64,000 bases of DNA, taken from contig NAJO01000001.1 of assembly GCA_002077065.1 (NCBI GenBank), positions 682,001 through 746,000 on the forward strand, given 5' to 3'. Under the pieces are notes generated by a model. That model worked only from the letters and a program-made list of their open reading frames with translations, ran no database searches and was not told the origin of the DNA. Shown in pieces: positions 32,279-42,624 of this stretch; positions within the stretch are counted from its first letter, which is position 1, and each line of letters opens with the position of its first letter. This stretch comes from Cryoendolithus antarcticus (taxonomy: Eukaryota; Ascomycota; Dothideomycetes; Cladosporiales; Cladosporiaceae). The translations under genes were made by a program, and so were the position numbers.

Positions 32279-35200
32279 TCACACCCTCGGACTCTCCGGC
32301 GGCCCCAGATAATTCGGCCTCACGCCCCCAAGATTCACCCACAAACTATTCACCACCATCCCCGGCTCCAGCAACCACAACTTCAGCACATGCTCCCCCG
32401 GGCCCGTGTTCGTGGCATTACTATTACTATACCACGCATTACTGGCGACCGCGCCCCTCAGCCCCGCCCATCCAACCGGCAGATTCCCGGCCGGCTGGTC
32501 GATAATGTACTTCACCGTCTGTACGGGCTGAGAATCAAGCTGCAGGGCGTAGCGGAGCAGGCGGTCCGGGTCGGTGTGCAGGGATGTCGTGGCGACGAGG
32601 GTGATGTTGACGACGTGGCCGGGGACTGAGGTGATGGGGGCGATGGTGTAGAGGTTGTAGGTTAGGGCCGGAGCGGTTGTGAGGTCTAGAGATGGCGCTG
32701 TAACGGGGAAGAGGGTAAGGCCTAAGAGGGTGCGGGATAGGCCGGGGATGATGGTGTAGGAGACGTTGGCTGCGTTGGTGGCGGCTGGCGTGATGGAGGA
32801 GTAATGCTCAGCTTCAATTGAGATATGGCCGTCGGACTCGATGTAGCCGTTTGTGTAGTTCGGGGGGAGAACGGTGTTGTTGTATGACAGCATGAGCTGT
32901 GGCATGTTGAATTGCGTGCCGTAGTCTCGGCTTGAGGAGATATTAAGCATGACTATGCCATTGCCTGCGGGTGCGGAGGCAAAGTCCACAGTCGCCCAAA
33001 TACGGATGTCAGTCGTGCCATTGGATGTAAGACTGCCGAAGGACAGGGAGAAGTGGACGAAAGATGCGTTCGAAGTGATGTTCCATTCCACGGCGTTAGT
33101 GCCCATACTGAATAGATCGATCCAGCGAGAGGTCGCGCCGTATGGATCGACTGGTGGGAGGGTCAGGGCATTGGACGAGAGGGCGTGGTACATGTCGTCG
33201 CCCGGCACGTTGGCGTTGCTCGTCTCCACGCTGACACTAAGGTCACCGGCCAGATCGCGCTGCTGTACCTGCACGTACTGCAGTCCAGGCAGCGCTTGCC
33301 GCGTTGGCTGCTGCCAGTAGGTATATCCAATATGAGTCTGATCCATCATGTGCTCCCACTTCCCGTTCAGTAGCGTGTTGTATTGCGCAGTGAGCTGATG
33401 ATCGCGTTCGAATTGTTTGAGCACGTGCTGAGCCATAGAGTTGGCCGAATTTCGACCTTGTGAAGCGTAGAAAGTGTTCTTAGCGACTGAGATCATGATG
33501 TCGTAGAACACCCAGCCGGCTGTTATAGGGTGGTACACCATCTCGAAGACGCTGGCTGAGTCTCAGTGAGCAAGCTGTCGAGGATGTTTCGTGCAACGTC
33601 GGCCATTTGCTGCCAATCTGCAAGAGTTCTGTCGGCTTCACTGTACTCGATCAAGCTGTAGATTGTGGGGTCGACCAGCTCGTACTTCCTACGCCAAGCG
33701 GCGATGGAATAGTTGTTCATTAGCTCCGCGGTCTGGGTAGCAACAGTGGGTCCGAACTCCCGCGATGCCCAGTACTGCAGCCAAATGATTGTGCTTTTCT
33801 CGTCCCATAGGTCAATGTCGTATGCTAGGTCCAAGAAGTGGCTGATCGGCAATTCAAGCGGCTTGAGATCCCCAACGTTGACCACCCAGATGCGGCGAGC
33901 GTCTCTCTCATACGCCAAGTGCATCTGCTCCCACGTCTTCTGCAGCTGTACAGTGCTGATCCACTTGTAGTCTCGAGGGTCGCCTACGTAGTCGAAGTGG
34001 TAGTATACGCCTGCGCCACCACTACGTTGAGTTTCGTTGCCAACAGGGAGACGACGAATGTTGCCCCAATTATCGTCGGTCAAGAGGAGGGTGATCCAGT
34101 CAGGCACCCGCATACCATTCTCGTAGTAGCCCTGGACTTCCTTGTACAGACACCAAGGCTGGGGGACGGCATCGGAATTTGAGACTGCTTCTGTGCCCCA
34201 GATGGTTTCTGGGATCTGCGTCTGATTCGCCACTACGTTCTCCAGTAGCCCCGTTTCATCGCTCGCCGTCAGGGCCGTGTCACCGCTTCCACGCATGCCT
34301 AGATCTCGTTGTTAGTGCACAGAAAAACGGCTTAGTGTCTTCAGACATACCCATGGGGAGCACAGTCTCATACGGCTTCGCCCGCTCCGCACCTTCTACG
34401 AAGAACGGATAGATGGACTCGTTGTTCGCGTTCCACTGCCAGGTACCCTTCCCAAAAACGTTCCACTCTTTAGTACTGCGTGCGAGTGGCTCAGTATGGC
34501 TGCTACCCATCACGATCCCATACTCATCAGCCAAAGCTTGTGTCCGCGGATCGTCCACGTTGAACATGGAGTTCCACTGCGCGGGCCAGAGATCGTTTGG
34601 TCTCAGCGAAAGTAAGAGCTCGAAGATTGATTCGTAGAAATCCGCATTAAAGCCGGACCCCAGGGAGAGGGAGGAAACTTAGCGTTCACGTACCCTGTAA
34701 GCGCCGGAGCTTCGTCATTGACGAAGATTCCGCGATAATGGACTGATGGCGATTTCTGGACTACGGCCCTTGTCTGTGCCCAGACTGCCGAGTGTTTCTG
34801 CGGCGGCGAGTCGGCGTACCAGTATCATGGCGAGACACCGATCTGTTCAGAGATCGAGTAGAGGCCATACATGGTGCCGCGACGATTGGAGCTTGCGATG
34901 ACCACAGCTCGTGAGACGCCTTCCATTGGCTTATCCACTACAGTCGAAACATATGCCTCCCAAGCCCCCTCAATGGCACTGCCATCAATCTTCCCAGCCG
35001 CGATCAGGCTGTCGATGATCGAAGAGTTGCCAATCGTCCCAGTAAGGATGGCGCCGCCCTTTATACCAGCTGTGTTGATGGCAAAGTCATTTCTGCCCGT
35101 CACGTTGAAGACCATGCTAGCATTCAGTGTTGGGGTGGCGCCAGCCTTGAGCAATGTAACGGCTCCGTCCGTGCCTGTCACGCGCCCAAAGTCCAGCGCC

Positions 35201-35379
35201 AGGTCGTCGGCGACACGCAGCACCGCCGGCCAGTCACTCTGGTCGGCGTAGATCTGTAAGTTTGAGCCTTGTTCTGTGAGACAGAGTTCTGTGCCATTGA
35301 AATTGATAGTTGCCTTCTGGCCAATGGCTGCTGCGGTGGTTACCAGGGCGGCTAGGCCAAGTAGCTATATGACCTTCAT
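32279..35379 (-). pseudogene. GH115 alpha-glucuronidase gene, disrupted at four or more points
   Basis: Family 115 enzymes remove (4-O-methyl)glucuronic acid from xylan outside the cell. The whole gene is recognisable over about 1000 codons: a signal peptide region after the ATG at 35379, VADDLALDFGRV, VIASSNRRGTMYGLYSISEQ, the block FELLLSLRPNDLWPAQWNSM, TDDNWGNIRRLP, KNTFYASQGRNSAN and an end reading LGGVRPNYLGPPES. One intact 52-nt intron (34299-34350) is present. Lesions: TAG as codon 5 (35365-35367); TGA at 34825-34827, where the family has Trp (S-P-W-Y-W); a one-base shift at the four-base run 34658-34661; and another one-base shift near 33549-33553, before EMVYHP. The conserved sequence on both sides of each lesion argues for recent loss. 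Splice sites and the C-terminus are otherwise in order. Confidence 0.85.
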
Positions 35380-35796
35380 CGTGCTGGCTGGAAGGAGAGG
35401 AAAGACGTAGAGAGCACGCGTTGGAGGAGATGTACTTATTCATAGCACTGTGTGCACCACTGAACGAGCTGCATGATACGCTCGTCCGCAGGTATAGAAC
35501 GCCCAACTGCCATGTCGCCTAGACCGAGCGGCTAAACCCTGCTGACTTCGAACCCTAGGGAGCATGAAGCGGAATATATGCAGGCACGGCGGGCTTCTTG
35601 GGCAAGGTAGACAAAGTTGAAGTGTAGCTTGCAGAGCACGATCGAGGTGATGTAGAGGAATATGTGAGAGTTCAAGCTTTTCTGGAGAAGAATTGCGGAG
35701 TCTAGAATTCAGCCAGCACTCTCCGCGAACGTCACTCACACAGAATCGCAACAATATCTTCCACCAATCTCAGGCGAACTCCATCTGTGCGATAAC
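35380..35796. other. Intergenic, divergent promoters
   Basis: Between the GH115 pseudogene and the UPF0390 gene. Nothing else recognised. A sequence resembling a tRNA B box near 35546 was checked and not accepted. Confidence 0.5.
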
Positions 35797-36117
35797 ATGG
35801 CGCAAGGCGTGGTCAAGAAGTCGAAGGCCAACGCGCCAAAAGTGTATGTTCTGCGTATCTTGACAAAGGCATGCAAAGTTGCACTGTGCTAATACACCTC
35901 CAGTGGCTCTTCCCGTAGACAGACCGGCTCCAAGGTCATCAAGCCCAAGAAAGCCTCTCTGATCAAGTCGCAAAATACGGCGAAGAAGCACACGGCCGGC
36001 CTCATGGCGTTGACGGAGAAGGCGATTGCTGGAAAGGCTGGACACCTGGAGTTGCTGGGTGGTGGGAAGAGGGACAAGAAGGCCGAGATGGCGGCGAAGT
36101 TGCAGAAGGGGAAGTGA
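35797..36117 (+). CDS. UPF0390 / DUF2462 small basic protein
   Basis: Two exons, 35797-35843 and 35904-36117, with a 60-nt intron (donor GTATGT, CTAATAC near the acceptor) give 86 residues. The sequence begins MAQGVVKKSKANAPK, continues with a Lys-rich stretch (KVIKPKKASLIKSQ) and ends KAEMAAKLQKGK. The MAQG start, the strongly basic composition and the length fit the UPF0390/DUF2462 family (human C19orf53-like), whose molecular function is not established; a nucleolar location is likely from composition. The exon-2 frame alone lacks an ATG near its start, so the spliced model is preferred. Confidence 0.7.
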
Positions 36118-37261
36118 GCAGCTAGCCATGATTGGGCAACAATAATGCTGGATTAGAACAGTCCACTTGGACGCCAGAAGGCGCATAAGCGCCATCCGCG
36201 ACAGCAACGTGCCATCAGCGATGCAATCATGATGAACACATCTTGCCTTCGACCACGGAGCGAGAGCGCTCGCGGAGCAACAACGAATGGGGAAGGTATT
36301 GCATGGTGTGCACCACGCAAGCTGGCTGCGAAGGCTCGACTGGTGACGAATTGAGGACGAACTGAGAACAGGCATCACACGCGCGAAGCGCTTCGGGCAT
36401 GCACTGAGCGGGCGCGGGAGTGGGCGCAGCTAGGTTTTGTCGAGGTAGTGCACGACGTGTTGTACTGGCAGACAGCCTTGCTATCCAGAAAGCCAGCATC
36501 ACGCCATTAGACCTCCAAATCGCTCCCCTGGCGGAGCTGTGTCGCTTGTGTGCACATTTAATGCAAGTCTTCGTAGTGAGCTATATGAACTTTGTCACCG
36601 ACTGCGCAGAGGTTACTTCGCATCCGAACATACCGCAAATGATTTGTGCGGCCGCTCCTGCGTATGTGGAGCAATAACGGACAGCTGTGTGTGGTCACGG
36701 GAGCTGTTCAGCTCGTTATCGATATCAGCCTGACTCAGGGAAGCTACGACCCCGGCAGCCAATACCGGCCCGGATTGGCGCTATTGTACCGTAGACACAT
36801 CCTTCGAAGATCAAGGCATCATCACTCCACGAACTCACATCTGCTGTAGCAAGCCGCTCTCCTCGTGTAGCGTCCAAGTGTCCTACAGTCTCCCGGCTAT
36901 CCTCGCATCAACACGTGCAAATGCACTATCAATTGTTGGTCTGGCCCGGCACACCGATATTAAACCAGCAATCTTGGCCGTTCGCTTCACTGCAGTGGTC
37001 GGGCCACTAACGACTTAGCCGGGCAGCGGACATGTAGCTTGCGGTAGGTACCAACAACCCGCCTGCAAGGACACAATGCCGGGCATTGGGGCTGAAGACC
37101 GACTGCATGGCTTGTGCATGAGCCGGTAGTCGCTTCGACGCATTGGGAAGCTGTAATGACTATCCTAGGCGGCGTGGCGAGCAGGGTATAAGTATTGCAT
37201 TTCTTAGATTCCTGCCGTCGAGGCTTCGATACTGCGGGCACCTGCTATCGCTGTCGACAAC
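36118..37261. other. Intergenic, upstream of tyrosinase
   Basis: No coding sequence supported. The right end holds a TATA-like element (listed separately) and presumably the tyrosinase promoter. Confidence 0.5.
37187..37192 (+). promoter_or_regulatory. TATA-like element of the tyrosinase gene
   Basis: TATAAG lies about 70 bp upstream of the tyrosinase ATG, a usual distance for a fungal core promoter. Motif and spacing are the only support. Confidence 0.35.
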
Positions 37262-38579
37262 ATGCGTTCATCAGCTATTTGGACAGCTTTGCTGTCGCTT
37301 CTTGCAGTGACGGAAGCATGGCAGCCCGCTTCAACACAGAAGACTGACAAGCTCGCGGCTGAGGGCATGAGAAATCTCTATGCAAGCGAGCGAAGACATC
37401 ATGGGCACAAAGGCTGCAGCGTCAAGAACGCGGCTGTCCGCAAGGAGTGGCTCACGCTCACGCCGCACGAGAAGAAGGACTACATCAGCGCCGTGAAGTG
37501 CTTGCAATCCAAGCCTGCGCTTTCAAGCGCGACTGTTCCTGGCGCGAAGACCAGATATGACGATTTCGTCGGCGTCCATATCCAGCAGACACTCTCGGTG
37601 AGAGCTCATCATGTCCATTACATTGCGCCTGTATCTAACACGGTGCCGCTCGCAGATACATTTGACAGTGAGTGCTCAAGCTACCGTTTCCCAATACAGG
37701 CAGGATACTGACATGCACAGGGCAACTTCCTCTCCTGGCACCGCTACTTCACCTGGGCATACGAAACGGCACTGCGTAAGGAATGCGGCTATCAGGGCTA
37801 CCAGCCCTACGTGAATTGGGGAAAGCACGCTCTAGATATCCAAGGCTCCCCTCTCTTTGACGGCAGCAGCACTAGCATGTCTGGCAACGGCGCCTACCGC
37901 CCACACAACGCCACTGGTATTCCGAGCAACGACGCGCCTCTAATCCTGCTCGCGCCGGGCGTGGGTGGCGGCTGCGTGGCTAGCGGGCCCTTCAAGAACC
38001 TCACCGTGAATCTGGGTCCCCTTGCGCCATCCCTTCGTGATTCGGTACCAACAGCTACAGGCTTGGAATATAATCCACGCTGTCTCCGCCGCGATCTCAC
38101 GCAAGCAGCTGCGACGCTGGGCTCGACTGACGTAACGAGCTACGAGCTCATCTCCAACCACACCACTGTGTTAGACTTCCAGAACACCATGCAGGGCAAC
38201 GGCTTCCTCAACAACTACATCGGCGTCCACACCGCCGGCCACTTCTGGGTACTTTCCCTCTTCCAATCCTGTCCAAAACCCTTCACTAACACCCTCCCAG
38301 GTCAACGGTGACCCCGGCGGCGATTTCTTCGCATCCCCCGGTGATCCCTTCTTCTTCCTCCACCATGGCCAAATCGACCGGACGTGGCAGATCTGGCAGA
38401 ATCTGGATTTGAAGAACCGGCAAAACGCTATTGCTGGTACGCGGACGATAGGCAATATGCCGCCTTCGCCTAATGCGACGCTGAGCGATATTCTTGATCT
38501 TGGGGTGCTGGCACCGAATATCACGATGGGAGAGGCGATGAGTACATTGGGGGGCCCGTTTTGCTATATTTACGCCTGA
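37262..38579 (+). CDS. Secreted tyrosinase (binuclear copper monooxygenase)
   Basis: Four exons: 37262-37597, 37656-37667, 37721-38248 and 38301-38579. All are joined in phase 0 and give 384 residues. The signal peptide is MRSSAIWTALLSLLAVTEA. The CuA ligands are His106 (VGVHIQQT), His114 (in IHLT) and His123 (LSWHRYF). The CuB ligands are His286 and His290 (HTAGHFW) and a His of the HH pair at 313-314 (FFFLHHGQIDRTW). The 12-nt second exon itself encodes I-H-L-T and so carries the middle CuA His. The family oxidises phenols to quinones, in melanin or defence chemistry. This is the short secreted ascomycete type, without the large C-terminal cap domain of basidiomycete enzymes. PYVNW replaces the more usual PYWNW. 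Confidence 0.88.
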
Positions 38580-38803
38580 ACGCAATATTCAAGGCCGAAA
38601 ACCGACAGGAGCCGAAGCCATCAAAAGTCACTGAGCAGCTGGGCAGTAACACAGCGTCATGATCGCAGCGATACGCCACCTAGACAGTCGAGATTGATTC
38701 TGACATCCTATATAGCTCTATCCAAGATCTGCGCCTTCCCTGCTCCGTCTCATATGGCTCCCATATACTCCTGATATCTTTCGAAGATGCTGCTCACAAT
38801 CCT

Positions 38804-41773
38804 CTATCTCCCAGCCCGCCAAGTACCATCAGCAACAACATCGAACTTGATACTTCTTCCCCAGCCTCCAACCTCTCTTCGGCCATTCACCCTCGCCATG
38901 CCCGCCCGCTCGATCCAAGGCCTTAGATTCTTGCACTGACTTACATCAAACTCGCGCAGGTTTCTGCAACCTTCTACTACACTCTCCACGCCCTGCCCAG
39001 TGACTCGCACGCAGCCTCGCACAGACAGGTAGCGCAGTTCGAGTAGATGGAGGCCGATACAGCGGAGACTGTTGTCGCTCACCGCGCTGCCGCAGAATGC
39101 CAAGTTCAGGCGTCGCAGCTGCGGGAGACCCAAGGAGAGGACTTCCGTCGCCGTATCACTGAGTGCGCAGCAGAAGGACAAGTCTAGATCTTGCAGACTT
39201 CGGCAACCACCCACGACACCCACGATAGCTTGATCAGAGAGGTAAGTGCAGTCCGCTAGGATCAGCTTCTTCAGATTCGGGAAGTTGTAAGTTCCCCAGG
39301 AGTGGAAGCCTAGATCCGAGATCGACGTGCACCGCGTTAGGTCGAGGGATTCAAGACGTGAAGCGGCGTGGAGAGCGAGGTGAGACATTGAGCGGTCTTG
39401 GATATGTTTGCAGTAGCTCAGTGTTAGCCGCTTGAGCTTTGGGGCGCCGACCACCGTTCCGGGAGGCTGAGGTGGATCTAGCGTCAAGGGCGCGACCGCT
39501 GGAGCTTTGGCCTTGCGACGTCCATTCGGTAGTGTCGGCGGGGGAGGAGGCGGCGCTTTCTCGTTGGGCGGCACGATCCAGCCTACCACTCTCGCAAGCA
39601 GGTTGTCGCCAACTTCGCGGCAATTGCTAAGATCGATCTCCTCGAGATGTCTAGCTTTCTCGATGAGACTGAGGACTGCAGGTCCGGATACATCCCAGAC
39701 GGACTTCATTCTCCACGTCACTGCAGACTCGCCGCACGCGTCCACGAGGTGCTTGAAGCCATCGTCAGTGATGTGGAAGCAGTTTGACAGGTCTATGTCT
39801 TTTGGTCGAGAGCCGATGAATGGGACTATGACGTCTCGCAGAACGTCGTCCGTGATGTAGGTGTTGTATCTACTGAGATCGAGACGGTTGAGGACGTTTG
39901 GCGAAGTGGTGAGCAGGTTATGCCAGTGCATGCTCACTCGACGCAAGCGCATGAGGTCTAGCAGATCGAGGTGCTGCAGGACAAGTAGGAGCAGTGCATC
40001 GGGTAGACGTCCCTTATCAGCATTTGACGGGTGTCGGGCTAGACTAGGTCGTCTTGTGGTAGTCGGCGACAAACGAAGTGGACTTGTGGGTAAGTCTGTA
40101 GGTGTTGGCTTACGCCGTCTCGGAGACGGCGGCTGATATTTGAAGCTAGTCGGTGGGCTATTCGTGCGCAAGCTCTCAAGCAGAGATACTTGCTGCCCAT
40201 CTGAAGGACTCGATAGCGGAGGTGCGAGCGAGGAGCGCCGAGATGTGGGATATGGTACTGCATCGCTATTGGTGGATGGCGGTGCAAGTGAAGCACGCCG
40301 CGACTTAGCTCGCATGTTGTCGAGTTCCGGATTGAAGAACGGATCAGGATCGATCGGCTCAAGCTGATTGATTGGCATAGGCAGGTCAATCGGCTCCTCG
40401 AATGTCACTGTAGGAAGCCGCTTTCGCCATTCTGCAGCTGCCGGCTCTGTACTGATACCGCCAATGCCGTTCGCTGCATCAACATCAGACATGACGATGT
40501 CCTCATCTTTATCTGCAGCATGCAGTCTGCCTTTCGCGACTCGCTCAACTTGCTGCCGAATCTCAGGAGAGCACTTCGTCCATAGCTCGTCCAGTACTTC
40601 GCCTGTGATGAGTAAGCACTCGACTGACTGCACACTTCGCACTGTCGCTGTTCGCTTGGGTGATAAAGCTAGATTGGTGACTTCGCCAAAGTACTGCCCC
40701 GGCTTCAGACGCGCCTTGAACCTCATATGCGGTCCGCCAGCTCCAGTTGTCGACGCTGATGTGTCGTGATGCTTTTGGGGTTTTGTATTGCTGCGGCTGG
40801 CTTCGATGACTTCCTGCAGAACCTCCACATCGCCTTTGACGACGAAGTAGACATCTCTTCCAGCAGTGCCTTGTTTGACGATTTCTGTGAAAGGCGGGAA
40901 AGACACGAGATGCGCGTTGCAGCCCAGGTAATGCAGAATCTCGTCGGGTAGGCTGGCAAAGAGAGGGAGCTCCTTTAGCAGTCGGCGAATTGTCAAAGGC
41001 GCAGTACCCAGGGCACTCGATGCTGCCATCTCAATGACGCTCGGCGAAGGCGACTTGCGCCGTTTGTTGCTCAACACTTCGCCATCCACAAAGGCTCCAG
41101 CCTCTCCCATCTCGACATCACCAGCTATCCAGTCCCTTGATCTCTTCCTCGGCGCAGTTGGCGGACGCATTGGTCCCGCATCACCAAGATGACCAGTCGA
41201 CGATCCGCGCTCCTTCTTCTTTCTGTCCAGTATCGCCAGTCTCTCGAGCGCTTCCTCCCGGATTGATTTCTCAACATCAGGATAGCTCGGGAGCTCTTTC
41301 TGTAGGTCTTCCTTATTCAGCCTCACGACCATACTCCGGACGGATGCCACAATTGTCGCCGTTCTCGGCACACCCATCAAGATCCCAATCTCGCCGAAGA
41401 ATGAACCTGGCTTGAGCTCCGCGTAAGTACTCTCGCCATCTCGACTCGTGACCCGCACACTCCCGCGCACCAGCCAGTACATTGCCTTCGCATCTTCGCC
41501 CTCTCGCACGATCTCCTGGCTGGGCTGGTAGATGCTCGGCCTCAAGCTCTTCCCAATGGACAGCAAGAAGGACTCAGGCGCCGACTGGAACAGAGGGAAT
41601 GCTCTCAATCGATCCAGCAACTCCAGCGGCAGGCCTGCTATAGTCGAACTTGCCAGTGGCGAAGATTTGATCGGTCTGCTGGGGTTGATGCCGCTGTCGT
41701 AGCTCTGCAGCAGTGCGACTGGCTCGACCTTTCGCACTGCTGTGGTCGTGCTACGCAGTGGCTGCCGCCGCAT
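38804..41773 (-). CDS. Double cyclic-nucleotide-binding-like, F-box and leucine-rich-repeat protein
   Basis: A single-exon 989-residue protein with an unusual order of domains. CNB-like domain 1 is at about residues 55-170 (IVREGEDAKAMYWLVRGSVR, GSFFGEIGILMGVPRTATI). CNB-like domain 2 is at about 258-420 (IVKQGTAGRDVYFVVKGDVE, GQYFGEVTNLALSPKRTATV). A Ser/Pro-rich disordered linker leads to an F-box at about 590-635 (LPDALLLLVLQHLDLLDLMR). A cysteine-containing LRR array of AMN1 type follows (LSNCFHITDDGF, LDLTRCTSISDLGF, LDLSFCCALSDTATEVL, YLSVRGCVRVTGQGVESV). The phosphate-binding cassettes keep F-G-E-I/V and R-T-A-T. The protein is probably a substrate adaptor of an SCF ubiquitin ligase; ligand control by cyclic nucleotide is inferred. 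An internal linker of about 30 residues interrupts CNB 2. Confidence 0.88.
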   Translation of the reverse strand: MRRQPLRSTTTAVRKVEPVALLQSYDSGINPSRPIKSSPLASSTIAGLPLELLDRLRAFPLFQSAPESFLLSIGKSLRPSIYQPSQEIVREGEDAKAMYWLVRGSVRVTSRDGESTYAELKPGSFFGEIGILMGVPRTATIVASVRSMVVRLNKEDLQKELPSYPDVEKSIREEALERLAILDRKKKERGSSTGHLGDAGPMRPPTAPRKRSRDWIAGDVEMGEAGAFVDGEVLSNKRRKSPSPSVIEMAASSALGTAPLTIRRLLKELPLFASLPDEILHYLGCNAHLVSFPPFTEIVKQGTAGRDVYFVVKGDVEVLQEVIEASRSNTKPQKHHDTSASTTGAGGPHMRFKARLKPGQYFGEVTNLALSPKRTATVRSVQSVECLLITGEVLDELWTKCSPEIRQQVERVAKGRLHAADKDEDIVMSDVDAANGIGGISTEPAAAEWRKRLPTVTFEEPIDLPMPINQLEPIDPDPFFNPELDNMRAKSRRASLAPPSTNSDAVPYPTSRRSSLAPPLSSPSDGQQVSLLESLRTNSPPTSFKYQPPSPRRRKPTPTDLPTSPLRLSPTTTRRPSLARHPSNADKGRLPDALLLLVLQHLDLLDLMRLRRVSMHWHNLLTTSPNVLNRLDLSRYNTYITDDVLRDVIVPFIGSRPKDIDLSNCFHITDDGFKHLVDACGESAVTWRMKSVWDVSGPAVLSLIEKARHLEEIDLSNCREVGDNLLARVVGWIVPPNEKAPPPPPPTLPNGRRKAKAPAVAPLTLDPPQPPGTVVGAPKLKRLTLSYCKHIQDRSMSHLALHAASRLESLDLTRCTSISDLGFHSWGTYNFPNLKKLILADCTYLSDQAIVGVVGGCRSLQDLDLSFCCALSDTATEVLSLGLPQLRRLNLAFCGSAVSDNSLRCIGLHLLELRYLSVRGCVRVTGQGVESVVEGCRNLREFDVSQCKNLRPWIERAGMARVNGRREVGGWGRSIKFDVVADGTWRAGR

Positions 41774-42624
41774 CTTGGCTTGCTGACTTTGTCGCTATCA
41801 TGCGATATGTACTTGATCGGCTGGACGAAGTGTTGTCAAGGCACGTGCTGTGCTTCGGTCAAGCGGTGTCTGTGTCCCGTTTCCAGCGACCCAGGGTGGC
41901 AGCTTGCTGCGGCTAACCGAGAGTGAGTGATAGACGCCAACAAAGCCGTCCCGGTCTCGGTATCGCGACGATTTTGTTTGCGCTGACTTCCACAATGCCC
42001 GGTCCAGCCGGGTATTTTGCGCTCGTAAGCGCACGCGCATGCGAAGAATGCTGTCTGGCACATATGGCAGTGATCCTTGACACTGTCGCTTGATCAACTG
42101 TCCGGTATATGTACGTGTCACGACCAGTTATGAAAGCAAGCACCGATGCCCCTTAGCTACTTCAATATACTGAGACAAGGAGATGCTGCTGTCGAGTTTC
42201 ACTCCTCCATCCTCCGTGAAGCTCTCGCCGTCACTGCTCGAAGATTGGCTATGTCATCGTCCCGCACTGCGGCAAAAGCGACCCCGTTCGGCCCGCAGCG
42301 CGCTTGTGCTCTGACTTCATCCTTGGATCGCGTGCCTCCACCCTGCGGCAATCTTGATAGCATCGCCTAGATGTCGGCCGTTAGTCATATGATCCTCTAG
42401 GCAGCCTAATGTGATAACGTGCAGTTTTGCACCGCCGGACCTTGCATGCGGGAGCTGTGAGCCATGTCGCCATCCCCTGCGGCAGGTCAGATGGGCTGAG
42501 ACGGTCATAGATCTTCACAAGGCAACGGTGACCTCGAAAGTACCGCCACTACGAAGGCATATGGCGCGGTAGCTCGAGCCTCGGTGCCCGTCGCTAGATG
42601 TATGCACTGCTCACTAAAACACCA
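41774..42624. other. Intergenic
   Basis: Upstream flank of the CNB/F-box gene and 3' flank of the permease. Short overlapping open frames on both strands have no recognisable content. Confidence 0.5.

Noticed and set aside
35540..35560. tRNA B-box-like GGGTTCGAA on the minus strand
   Set aside because: The motif departs from consensus and no matching A box or cloverleaf arms could be found nearby.
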